Made by a program: the position numbers and the translations under genes. From Latrodectus hesperus (taxonomy: Eukaryota > Arthropoda > Arachnida > Araneae > Theridiidae), in NCBI GenBank assembly GCA_037975125.1, contig CM075857.1, positions 71,519,474 through 71,583,473 on the forward strand: DNA of 64,000 nt, in the 5' to 3' direction. Below, one piece after another: positions 16,501-28,714 of the stretch (positions are counted from its first letter, which is position 1; each line of letters opens with the position of its first letter). The notes under the pieces were generated by a model. That model made no database searches and was not told where the DNA came from. It was given only the letters and a program-made list of their open reading frames with translations.

Positions 16501-17530
16501 ATAAGTTATAAAAATTTTTTAAACACCATTAATATAATACAATCACACACACACACTGTCATTTTTTATTCAAATGCTGCTTTAAAAATAGCCATTATTG
16601 TGATTTCTAAAGATTCTTAAAAATTCTTTTGCTGAAGAAGTATCTTAAAATTCAATGGCAATCGAACAGAGATTATTTATGATGTCCAAATATGCTCCAG
16701 AAAATTACATCCTAAATTCCTTTAATTCAGCATGATGTTGTACAATACATTCCATAAGGTAATAGTAAGTAAATATAAGGGAGCGAGTGTATAGTAAAAA
16801 CACATAAAATCTAAAAAATTAACAAAAATAAATAAACCAATTTTTGTTAATCAGCAATAGTGTCCAATTCCTTGAGCACATGTTTTCTTTGCCCGATATT
16901 GGCTTTGCGTCAAATGCATTTGCTATCTTGATACACCAAATGAATTAAATACTGGATTTTATCATAATTTTCCTGTGATCATAACTTTCCATTAAATTAT
17001 GTAAATAAAGTTTTTTAATGCACAATATAATCATTATGTCTTTATTCATTTATTCATTTATTTACATGTCATGAAACTATAATTTATTCAATCCATTATT
17101 TGTAAATATATGTAAATGTTATACTGAATTTTATCAAAGTGAAAAAAAACCCTTTTAATATTTTATTACACAGTTCTGCTTATGTTTCTGCTTAGTTTCA
17201 ATAACCTCTTGTCATATAGCTGACAAATGATTGGAAAAATTTCACACTTTAAATATTTATTGCCTATATTTAAATTCTTATTTCTTTTTTTATTTTTGTA
17301 CTTGAATTAACCCTAAAAAGAAAACATTTAATACCAAATGCAAGAATAAAAATCGTATTATAAACATTCAAAGAGCCTACATTAATTAAGCTTAAGCAGT
17401 TTTAAGATGGAAATATGATTTCTCATAGTTGTGTAAACCATGATTTGAAGATTATTTACATTTGTAATCGAAAGCTTAGATTATGTCGGTTATATAATTA
17501 ACTCACATGAAATAAAGAATTGCACTGAAA
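13515..17530. other. AT-rich non-coding stretch
   Basis: No gene, RNA or element recognised. Small features only: mixed TA/TG at 15556-15603, (CA)n near 16543-16556 and TTTATTCA-like repeats at 17039-17062. Confidence 0.6.
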
Positions 17531-17860
17531 CCAAGGGTGCTCAACCCAATTTGATTCTTGGGCCAAGTAAAAATTTATTTAACTAAAATGGGCCACATAT
17601 ATCAAAATAAAACAACAAATTTTTCAAAATATTTTATTACTTTACAATGAATGTGATACTTGTTTTTGTATTTTACTTGAGCTTTTTTAATATTAATGGA
17701 CAATTTAGTCATCAAGTAATTATTTTGTCATGTTTTCATTGAGAAACCCCTGCTATGATACCTTATTTTACCACGTTTAATTTGGAAAAATGTGACTTGC
17801 GGTGATAAGTAGTTCCAAACTCTGATATATTGCTCATAACCAATCTTTTCAAATTCGGGA
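17531..17860 (-). mobile_element. Probable hAT DNA-transposon 3' end
   Basis: The plus-strand start, CCAAGGGTGCTCAACCCAAT followed by GGGCCAAGT and later GGGCCACATAT, has the look of hAT terminal and subterminal sequence (consensus start CAGGGGTGCTCAACC). On the minus strand, conceptual frames near 17760-17830 give SHFSKLNVVK, resembling the C-terminal hAT dimerisation segment (S-x-F-S-x-x-x-x-x-K-x-x-x-R) that sits just before the 3' terminal repeat. Stops and frameshifts are frequent. The rest of the transposase and the other terminus are not visible. Identification is by eye only. Confidence 0.45.
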
Positions 17861-17964
17861 ATTTATCTTTTTTTATTTTCTATGGTGGAGAAAGCACATA
17901 AATACAACTAAGAAGAACAAAAAGACATAAGTATTAAGGAAACACAAAAATGAAAAAAAAAGTT

Positions 17965-18330
17965 ATTTCTCCAGAAACTCTCTTGTATTCCAATATTTTG
18001 TAGTCTCAGAGTCAATTCCATAGAGTGAACTATATCGAAGGAATTGTTACGATTCATGGGTTCTTTAGAACCACATTGCCGACTATCGGTATGGTCATAC
18101 ATCCGTAGACGATGTTAGTGTCCACCCAGGTAGTCATGACCTGATAGGAGACGAAAGAGGGCTACAATATCTCAACGATGCTTGCCTAGCATTGCCTCTA
18201 TATTTGTCTATATATCTTGTTCTTTATCGTTTCTATTGCATGCCAAAGTTGTAGACAACTCTGTCACTTCAAGCGTTGTCTGGCGTACATCACTAGTAGG
18301 TATGTCTAAATGGTACACCTGAAAATTTAC
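17965..18330 (-). pseudogene. Decayed LINE C-terminal tail (post-RNase H, Cys/His motif)
   Basis: The minus strand translates, with two internal stops, to AMLGKHR, then DIVALFRLLSGHDYLGGH, then HRLRMYDHTDSRQCGSKEPM. This matches the segment after RNase H in many arthropod LINEs: hydrophobic-x-L-R-x-G-H-D-x-L-x-x-H, then a C-x-x-C zinc motif, then N-x-x-H-hydrophobic-hydrophobic-x-C. Here the first Cys is Ser and the distal His/Cys are lost, so the zinc site is broken. The element stops after the region encoding FWRNN near 17965, presumably in its 3' tail. It differs in sequence from the LINE relic at 12648, so it is a different family. Confidence 0.6.
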
Positions 18331-20345
18331 CTTCGAGGATATATTTTGGAAAATATTAAATCTTTTTTAATGTGAATTCAGAATTTGTAGAAATAAGGAA
18401 TAATTATTGTGATTGTTATGTGATGAAATTGAGCATCTTTTTTCTTTATTGATGACTCTACATTATAAAACAAAAACTTAATTTTATCAATTTTAAAATA
18501 TCTGTAATATTAGTTTATTAGAAATAAAATATTTAGAAGTACAGAAATATTTATTTATATAAGTACTTTATAACATATTATTTTGTTCCAGAAGAAAATT
18601 ATTAAATAAGAAGTTAAAAGCCATATTTAAAAAAATTATAAATTTTCTACATTTTTCAACTTTTTTTGATTAAAAAATATAAAAACATGTTTTGAACCAA
18701 TCAAGAATGAGGAACGATACAAGTATGATCAATACTGTTTGTATATTTAGTTTAAAAAATGTCAAAAGGAAGTGTATTGTTACATCAATATCAACAAACG
18801 TCATGCTTACATAACTGTGTCCCGCCTTAATTACAATCTGTTCAGAAGTTTCTGTTTTTTCTTTTGTTTTAATGTCTCAAATAGCTACGTGAAGAAGCTT
18901 TTATTTTTACGGAATCAAGAAACTAAAAATAAATTGTGAGATTTTTTTCTTTTAAAAATACATTTAGATACACGAAAACTGTAAAGGATCATTTATTTTC
19001 CATTATGTTGGAAATAAATACAAATGATCATTCTTTATTACCTCCATAATAATAGATCCGCGTGTAATAATACGTTTAAAGGGAGAAAAATATAGCTCCT
19101 TTCAAATAATTTTAAATGGTCTGTTAAACACATCCCAAATATCACACATACGTTATTGTCAGAAGTTAAAATCAGTGTATTCTATTCTATATAACAAAAG
19201 CATGACATACTGCAGAATTAATTCTAACACATTATAATTTTCATAAAATAGCTTACATTAATAAAATGAATGAAAAAATTTCTAACAATGTTTACAATTA
19301 TACAAATATGTGAAAGTGTGTGTTTAATTTTACAAAATATGTGATAGATACCAAAGTTATATTTACTTCCTAGATTACATAGTAGATATATAAGTACTAA
19401 AAATACCGTCTTGTAGAGATAAATACAACTATAAAATCACTTATGTATATTGCTTCAGTAACTGACAGTAAATGTTATTTGCATTGGAATTAAGAGGTTT
19501 GTCACATCTAGTCAAAGCTGACTTGGTGAAAAGTAGATGTTGTATTCTGAAGTAGTAGTTTTGCAATCAGCGACCTAACATGTTATATAGAAAACAAATC
19601 TGAAAAGTAGTCATATCTAAGAAAAAATCAATAGTAAAAATTTGGAATAGCATGCAACACATAGGTTGATTATCTTATCTAATGGTTATTAAGGACAACA
19701 CTTCTTCTTGTCCTTGAGTGGGGAATATTGACAAAAAGTGCAGAGAAGGTTTGTTGTATTCACTGGTTAGATATTCTTTTGTAAATTAACTAAATTACAA
19801 ATTTTTTTTGTCTAAAAGTCCTTTTTCAAATTTAATTATTCTGTAAGATTGCATCCCTATTATTCCCTTGTGCCTTGTGGAAAACCGATTACTGAGAAAG
19901 CGAGAGGAAAGATTGAAGTCATACAGGAATTGGAGAAGATAGAAGCAGTTACAGGAAATGCAGGGATGAGAGCCGAAATTCTATGCTAAAATATAATCAC
20001 ATATTTTGTATTATTAATATGTATATACGTGTGTGTGTGTTACTGGCAAAGTATATGAGGTCTGGCATTCTATAAAATGGCTAGGCCTTGTGTATAATGC
20101 CTAAAACTAGCCAGCAATGTGTATGAAACGATATATATTTCACACATTTTCAAGGAATTTTAGAGAAGGCCAAATGAGAAATCGACAAAGTATAAAATTC
20201 GTTCTTTCGAATATCACGTGGAAAGGTACGTGACTTTTAACGCGTCTCAAGCTCAAAATTTGTCGATTGTACTTTGCAGTTTGCTAGTACAGGTCCGCAA
20301 TCTTTGCTTAAAATTGTTCAACAAAAAGTACTTTACTGTGGTGCA
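18331..20345. other. AT-rich non-coding stretch
   Basis: No supportable feature. A small hairpin (AAGGACA ... TGTCCTT) occurs around 19691-19715 and a short (GT)n at 20030-20040. Confidence 0.6.
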
Positions 20346-20349
20346 TGAA

Positions 20350-21320
20350 AATGGAGGAGCAAGCTGTAGTATTACAGAAAGAGTCATGGTCTATAGACAT
20401 GAAACAACGATTCAACGACAAACTGTATAAAATTAGAATTAACGCAGCAAATTCTTTTTTACCCGAAACTACTTACCAGAAGTTATAAATGAGTTACAAA
20501 AAACCAAAATGACTGATAAGGAGGAGACCAGGGACTATTGGTTGCTAAATCACTGGGTTATAATGATTGAGGAAGAAAAAGCAAACTTATTTACTCTATT
20601 GAAAAAGGCATCTTTACTATACAGTATTGCATCATTGACTCTTAGTTAGTTCACGTACTTCATGACGCTTATTTGTCCATTGGGCATGGATATTGGGGTA
20701 GAATGTTGAAGGAACTTTCACTAAATACAAAAGCATTTTACACTTCATGATCTTGAACTGTCTATCCACTTTTGTTAACATTGTCAGAAAAAGAGAAAGG
20801 TATTAAAATACGTTGTTGTGAAACTCATAGATTTTTCTTCTGCATTTAATTCTCATTGTGAGATACATCTTTTGTTTGGACTTTCAATCTCAGTTAGATT
20901 GAAAATGCAACTTTATTATGGTGTATCTAGATCATCTCATAAAATTTGTGATTCTCAATTCTCTAAGATCAAAAAGAGTTGAAAAGGTAGACTACAACCT
21001 AGGGAAGATATTCTTAATGTTTTGTATGCCTTTTTTTTACCACGTGACAATGGTAGGGAATTTGCATACTATGTGATTACCTGCTTGAAGGGGGTATTAT
21101 GCTAAATTATTTCCTAATGCTTCTTTGAAAACTACTGTACTTGTTCCTATTTCTGACTTTGACAAGGGGCTACATGATTCTCGCAATATATTTTCAGCTA
21201 TAATGTACTTGATAAAAAATGTTTTTTATCGACTTGGAACTTCTTAAGGAATTTAAAGACAAATAAATGTGAGGTCCCAATTCACTTTATGTCCTTAAAA
21301 TCTGCTTGAAAATGAAGATA
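20350..21320 (+). pseudogene. Degenerate KRBA2/SCAND3-like integrase relic
   Basis: From the ATG at 20350 the conceptual protein reads, with stops and shifts: an N-terminal block with KQRFNDKLYKIR and LPETTYQKL, then TRDYWLLNHW (about 20530-20560), then the zinc-binding HHCC region LHDAYLSIGHG and GRMLKELS (20645-20720) with CxxC-like C-stop-HCQKKRK near 20775, then YVVVKLIDFSSAFNSHCEIH, then RDNGREFAYYVITCLKG (about 21040-21095) and finally LKTTVLVPISDFDKG (21125-21165). Order and spacing match the retroelement-derived integrases related to vertebrate KRBA2 (H-x-x-x-GHGGRDRM, CQ-x-KR, FNSRC-x-x-D, SDNGREF, VPDVDRG). The first catalytic Asp is replaced by His, the DNG Asp is kept, and the segment that should carry the catalytic Glu is deleted between 21095 and 21105. 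It cannot be functional. Confidence 0.7.
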
Positions 21321-21329
21321 TTCCTAGCC

Positions 21330-24300
21330 TCGAAATTCCTCTCCTGTCATTTTTGGCAATAGTTACAAAACAATTATATTCAATTTTTAATAATATTCGA
21401 AGTCTTGTGCAGATTTTTGACAATCTAAATTTTGTTATATGTAGTACATCTTCCAAAGTAAAATGGATATTATACAGTTAAAGTATTAAGGTGCTCTGTG
21501 GCTACGATTAAAATATTTCATTATTGAGTAAAAATTAACTTATCGCACGACTAAAAATTGATGTAGAAATCTTTCTAAATTTTAAAATTATATGAACAAA
21601 ATCATTTTTATTAAAACGTTAAAAAAGCAAGATAGTAAGTGACATCTAAGTGTATGCAAAGTACATTCGAAAAATGTATAGATAATTTTAAAAAATATAT
21701 GAATTAATTTCAATTCTTGTAATAAATAATGAAATTCAATCAATAGTTTGTCTTACCACTGTGAAAAAAATGTTTGGAAAAAGGAAAGGAAAGAATATCA
21801 CAGAAGATTATTTTCGTAACACAAGTAAAATATTTGATGGTTTAAGAACTCTTGAATATTTTTTTTGAAATTAAATGTATAAACGTAAGGTAAATAACAC
21901 TTAAAGTGTAGTAGGAAAAACAGCCAAATAAATATTTTTTCGTACTGTTTTTCTAAACTATAATCACTTCCTCTTTTTATCTTTTTATTGTGCTTGTATT
22001 GTATTGACTCTTCTTTATTGTGTATATCATTTTCATACTATATGGCTTCAGATAATAAACAAATCCTAATGTGTTTATTTGCCTGTTTCTATGAATAATA
22101 TTAAAATATATTTTCAAAATTAAAATAATTTTATGATACTTTGATTTTTAGTCTTCCAATAATGTACTACTTCGATTAGTAAGAAAAAAAATAAAATAAG
22201 TAAAAAAGAGACTTAATAGTAAAGTGAATGTATAAAGTTTTATTAAGAACAGTATTATTTAAATAATTGTTTTACAAATTATATTACTGAGAAATAAAAT
22301 TAATTAAATATTTATTATTAAAGAATTTTTTCTTTCTCTTGCTAGGAATAATTGAAGATTAGATGTTAGAAAAGTAAAGAAACCTACTTCTCTTTCAAAA
22401 TTAAATGTAGTCAGTGATTTATCCTATGTATTTACATGATGTTTAATGCTATCGAAAAAAAATATTTTACAAATCAAGTAAGTTGAAATTCCTTACAACT
22501 AAGGAATTAATTAATTGTATTCCAAAAACACAGTATTTCTCATTGCAAATATTCCTAAATTTTCTTATGAGAAAAATTTTCTTATGCAATAGTCATTTTT
22601 CTAAGTGAAAACTGTATTATCGAATTTTATTCTGTACTTAGTTTAACTCAAACCTAATACCACATTTTTAAACTAGCAATAATAACAATATTTTCTAATA
22701 TACTTGCCTATGAGAATGTAAATACTAAGTAATCTGCCTTTTTTCTGTATGTTATTATTAAAATAAATACGAAATGTTGCTTATCTTAAGCTATGACATA
22801 ATATAATGATACAAATAGAAAGGAAACCAATACATTTATTCAAAATTTATTTTACTGCATTGAAAGTTTTTAAGCTTACAAGCTTGTGACAACATACACT
22901 TAAAAATAATGCAAAATATATTTAGAACAAAGAATAATTATATGATTTTATACGAAGAAGAAATATGATGTATCTAAGATTTGCATCCCAATTAATCTTA
23001 AAATTAGACTGAAAAAAATCTCTTTCACTTATAATTTATAGCACTCTCTGACATAGTATTTTTATTGAAGTATGGTTAAAATATATGTCAAACTTACCCA
23101 CACAAAAATATAATTAAGCAAATTCTAAGTGTCTTTGGATAATTACCTTTATTATATTTAAAATTAAATTCCAGATTCCCCCCTTATTCCCGACTTATTA
23201 AGCTATCCCAATTAGACAAAATCCTTTTACATATGAAAGTCACTTAGAATGAATTTAAAAAAAATTATGAAGTTTATACATAAATGTGACAAAACATTAG
23301 TTTTTCCATAAAGTTTTTAGGTCTTCTTGAATTCTTTTGTAATATTATTTTTTACCATTTTTTTATTGTTGTAATTTCATATTTTATCTATAAAACTTCT
23401 TTTTCATAAATAGATTATTTATTTATGTCAAATAAAGTTTCAATTTATTAGTTAAATTAATTTATATGTCCTTGTTTGTAACAAAACACAGTTATGCTTT
23501 AAGAGCTGTTTGCTTGGGCAATTTGTTTAGGAAAAAAATGAAATGAAAATTGTTATGATAAAAGTTGTTTATAATTGGTGAAAATATTTAGAAACAATTA
23601 TTTGAATTTATGTATTTAAATTTTGCCGAAATGTGTTTCATCTAATTAGTAGCATAAATATAAAAAATAAAGATTAAGTAATATAAATATTTAAAAATAA
23701 AAAAATCCATTTAAAATTTTTATACATTTTTCTTTATTTAAAATTTTAATAATGTTTTTTCCGTTGTGATTTTAAAATTTCAAATATTGATTTAGTAATT
23801 TGTCTGACTTTGTTGAGTGGAAACGCATATTCATACGTACGGACTTCAATGAACTAAATAATTTCATTTTTATGCAGCATAAGTAAGAAAAATATGAAAC
23901 ATTTTTCTTAAAGCAGCGGAAAAAATATTTTATTTCGCAACTAATACCTGTAAAAAATAATATTTAGTATTTAACTTAAAGTATATCATGTTTATGGCTT
24001 AATTAAAAACAATATACAGATCTAAAGAAAATTTGATTTTTCTTTTCATGAAAATTATATTTTTGCACTATCTATGTCTTGTAAACCCTACACTGAAATT
24101 AAAGATCACACTTTTTCCAAAAGATACTTAATATAGTATATAATTTTGCGCTAAAATCTTAAGATACTAATAAATATCAATTATATTTTCATAAACGTGA
24201 CACGATGTTCTAAGCTTGCTGAATTTCATCCACAAGTCAACTTTCTACCATTTCCTATAATGTATAAGCATTGTTCATGAATAACTAATGTTTTTTTTTA

Positions 24301-27300
24301 TTATTTTTGCAATTTTGCTTTTTTTAAGGACAAAATAATCAGTACAAATAAGAAAAAGAATGAAATAAAAAATGAGATGTGTAATGCATGTGTTTCTCCT
24401 CGCCTTATGATAAAAATAGCAATTATTTTGAATGTTTCCTTCAAATAATTTAAAAGTTGAATATTCTGGAAGATTAAATAACCATGAATGTTAAAGTTTT
24501 AAATAAAATGTAAAAAGTAAATTAATTATAAAATAAAAGAATAGGATATATATTTAGAGTTTTAAATCACAGGGAAAAACTCATAGAATGCAATATTATT
24601 TATTGTAAACGGATATAAAAGCTGTAGGGACATAAAATACTCTATACAGGAAAATGATGATAGAATATATAAAATTGTGAATATAATTTTAATTTAAAAA
24701 TGTAATAAAATATTACATTTATTTATCAACAAAAAAGCAATGTTATTCTAATAGGAAATTTCGTACAGAAATAGAATCAAAACTAAAGCAGTGTAAAATA
24801 TAAATCTTGTGAAATACTTTGTATATAATTTAACAATGCAATTTATTTACTGGTTAGAAAATGAAATGCAATAAAAATTTAATAAATAGAGTCATTATTT
24901 ATAAATTCTTTCAGTTAGTGTTATGTAGAAAGTGAAAAAGGAAATAATAAGATATCACATCACTTAAAAAATGAATCTATATTTTCTAACAATAGACAAA
25001 ATAAATACATTATAATAGATTAAGAAGTTTTTACTTTCGAAATTTTATCATATTCAATCATTTAACAAATACCAACAATTAAATTTAAATTTTAGCATAA
25101 AAATAAAAAGATTAATTAAATTTTTCAAAAATTTAAAAGATAAAAATGTCTAATGATTAAAGGCAAATGAATACAAGGTCAATATACCTTAATCATATTT
25201 TAAAATAGTTGTTTGATTTAAATAAATAAAAATGAAACATAAAATTACAAATGAAATTACAAGTAAAATACAAATTATTTAACAAGTTTGGAAAATTAAA
25301 TGACACATATGGTATAAATATCTATTTAAATTGTAGTTAAAACAATTTAAATGAAAACTGCTAACACAGTAGGGAATATATTGTTAAGTAATATAACTTC
25401 GAAGTTAAAATTTAACACAAAAAATAAAAACTTGGGTTGTTGTAAGATAATATTGATAATACTGCTCTAAGGGGAAAAAAAAAACATGTAAAAACTACAA
25501 AATGCACAGAAAAACGCATACTAAAAATAATTTTTTAAAATTGTTTTTAAATTAAAAAAATGTAATTTAATTAAATTTTTTACTTTAATAATAATAAAAA
25601 AATATAATTTAAAAATTAAAAAAACAGAGTATTATTTAAATCTCTCTCTCATTTTGTTTATTTTTTTAAAAAATGAAATCAGATAAAAATGTCTACATGA
25701 ATATATACCTTGTTATATTTAGCGCCATCTAGGTAGTAAAAAAGGAATAACAATAATAAAAAGAAAAGTTTAAGAAATTTTGTAATTCTGTATTAACATT
25801 TAAGAAAAAAAAAAAAAAAAAAAACAGAAATCAAGTATCTTTTATTTTTATGTGATTTATTCAACTTTCATTTGATTGAGTTCCAGTTCGATGAAAAAAA
25901 AATGTTCTCAATTTAGACTTTGGAAACATTATGATTCCAGCTTTCCTTGGCAGAAAAAGAAAATTAATTAAAACTGCAAAATTAATTGGAAATTTCAAGT
26001 TTTATTTTTAAATATAAATAAATTAAACGTATTCATAATAACATCCAGCATAAATAATAAAACATTATTAAATATATCAATGAAATTAGAGTTGAGTCTA
26101 ATCGAGAACAGAGAACTAAGAAGGGTGTTTTAATATTTAAAAATTATAATGCAAATTTGATGAAGTGTTATGCACAAAGTGTTAAAATTAAAAATATAAA
26201 ACTCATTGGAAAATTAATTCAATATTATCTAATAAATTTTTATCAATAAAAGTTTCGTTTTACATTAAAATTTATAATCTTATTTCATGGTTTTTTAGAT
26301 GAAGCTAAAAACTAAAACATTTGCATTTTAGGGATACATTTCCAAAATGCTCACATAATATATTCTGCAAAGAATCAGATTCGAAATACCAACTCCAATT
26401 TTCATAAATTTTATTTAATATCTTAGAGACTGTAACTAATTTAGCTATATTAATCAAATGCCATGTTTATATAGCCAAGTATTTTATTACTTTAAATATT
26501 TTGCACAATTTTTGAATCATTTTGCTGTTGTTTCGAATATTTTTAATGTAATTAATAATTAAAGATAAATGTTTATAACAAACATTTTTTGTACATGTTT
26601 TAAGCAAACACACAAATAATTAAAAATTGTTTTCATCTATTGGACATAAATTAGTAATTTTTGAATAAGAATTTCTATTGATAGTACTCTTTGTGAAAGT
26701 TGTAGAATAGTTAATTACTGAAGCAAATGAAAAAATATAGATTTCAAATAAAAATGAAGAACTTCATTTTATAATTAAAATACACTTGTAAATAAGATTC
26801 TTCTTTGAAGTGTTTGCTATATATTACAAGTAATATAGTGAAACAGGGGGATGTAAGTAAATGTTTACCAGTAAATTAATTCATTCTTTGGGTTTCTTAG
26901 GTTATATAATATAAATTTTACAAAATTGATTTTTTTAAACAGTTCTAGGTTTTTTTCAACATTTCGTCATTTCTTTTCAGATTATATTAAATTTATGATG
27001 CAGTTTTTATTACTTTTTTTTTACCAAAAAGTGACAGATTTCTTGGAATAGCCTATTGGATAAAACTAACCAATTCACATAAAACATTAAAATTTCCTCA
27101 TATAAAGTTAAATTAAAAATTTATTCGTTACTTAAAATTTGCATTTAATTAAAGTTCTCACTAATTAGTGTATCACAATGTATATTTAATTAATTTTAAC
27201 TTTAAAATTACAGCAAGCATAATATGCAGATTTTGCCTAAAAGAGACCATTAAGCAATTTTATTTACAAATTTTATAAAATAAAATTGAATAATATATAT
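21330..27300. other. Long AT-rich non-coding stretch
   Basis: About 6 kb of very AT-rich DNA with no reading frame, RNA gene or element that I can support. A 20-bp poly(A) run lies at 25805-25824. Confidence 0.6.
25805..25824 (+). repeat. Poly(A) run, 20 bp
   Basis: Homopolymer of A. No retrotransposon body could be recognised upstream, so it need not mark a retroposed tail. Confidence 0.9.
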
Positions 27301-27302
27301 AT

Positions 27303-27608
27303 ATATACATGTTACATGTATGTATAAGATTACCATTAAATATTTTTGTTTAAATTTTATTTTGTATGAGCTTTGTAATTTTTCATTATTCCATTGTATA
27401 TTCCTTAAGTTTCATCGGCTTGATTAATAAAAACTATAATTGCCTTAGTTAATGTTACATGTATATACATGTTGCATGTATGTATAAGATTACCATTAAA
27501 TATTTCTGTTTAAATTTTATTTTGTATGAGCTTTGTAATTTTTCATTATTCCATTGTATATTCCTTAAGTTTCATCGGCTTGATTAATAAAAACTATAAT
27601 TGCCTTAA
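27303..27608 (+). repeat. 160-bp tandem duplication (two copies)
   Basis: The sequence starting ATATACATGTTACATGTATG at 27303 recurs exactly 160 bp later (from 27463). About 145 bp align with only two substitutions (ACATG/GCATG and TTTTG/TTCTG). Copy one runs into GTTAATGTTACATGTATATA and copy two diverges just after TTGCCTTA near 27608. The near identity in otherwise fast-changing AT-rich DNA points to a recent unequal crossover or replication slippage at the short ATGTTACATGTA repeats. Confidence 0.93.
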
Positions 27609-28710
27609 TAGTTAATATATATGTTATACAAAAGTTTAGAAAAACAATTATAAAAGAGATGCTTCCATATTTGGTCATAGTAGTATATGCATTATCTATA
27701 TAATTTTGGGATATTTTTAAAAAGAAAAAATTCTCTCTTTCATTTTATATAAATTCAGGAACAATAATTAGAAGATTTTCAGGCTTTGAATTAAAAAAAA
27801 TTGAATTCCATCGAAAACCTATTTGAAAATCTTAAGGCACGCAAAAAACTAATTCAGTGAGTGAATGAATGCTTTCAGCGGCCAGAAAATTAAGGAAACT
27901 AATAATCTGGAGCGATGATATTAGGATGTAATATTTTAGCAGTGATTTGAGAAAGCGCTTGACACTTCAAGTAGTATAGTAGCGATATATACAGACTGAA
28001 TAAAATCAGTTATAAATATCTCAACAAATATCATGATTTAGACATGTATGTGTAGGCAGTTCGTGTAGGATGCATTTAAGTGACTGATGGCATTTTTAAT
28101 GAAAAAATACATTTATAAAATCTTAAAACCAAAATCGATATATTTCATGAAGAATATCTTCCCCAATAAAGCACATTTTTTAAGCATAACTTACAGTAAA
28201 AATATCCAAGGAAAATTTGAAATAAAGAATAGATTTATGACTCTGTGGTATGTAAACAGCTCCGATATGAATCCCGCATTGACAGTTTATAGAGACTTAC
28301 AAATTCTCGTAAACAAAAAATTGCCCACAAAATTAAACGCAACTCAGTGAGTATGTAATTACTTCTTAGAACCGTGGATTAAGAAAGAGTAATTGCAAAC
28401 AATAGTTTCTTCGATAAAATTTTGTAATGTTGTAACGTGTTGTGAAACTTATTAAAGAATAACGGTTATCCTTACAAATATTTATTATATACGAATAATT
28501 AAAGAAAAATGAAATTAAGAACAAACTTTGTTATTTGAAGCATAACATTTTTGCAAAATAAATTTTTTGATTCTACTTTTTAGTAAATTTTACATTAAAT
28601 TTTCTTTAATTTTAGTGAATATGCTTATTGCGTATTGTATACTTATAGTGTATGACTTTATTAAAACACTGGTCAGTCGAGAATAGCAGTTGTTATAAAA
28701 GTAAGTACAC
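27609..28710. other. AT-rich stretch with one unassigned frame
   Basis: An 87-codon plus-strand frame at 28087-28350 (starts MAFLMKKYIYKILKPK) is Lys/Asn/Ile-rich and matches nothing I know. It has a short GC-richer flank (27880-28080) but no splice or promoter support, so I treat it as chance or very old debris. Confidence 0.4.
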
Positions 28711-28714
28711 CACT

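Noticed and set aside
20218..20430. 70-codon plus-strand frame overlapping the integrase relic
   Set aside because: It is in a different frame from the integrase-like translation and has no homology I can see.
20790..20990. LIDFSSAFNS read at first as reverse-transcriptase motif A
   Set aside because: The neighbouring HHCC-like residues before it and DNGREF after it fit an integrase of KRBA2 type in the right order, while no YADD-like motif follows. The reverse-transcriptase idea was dropped.
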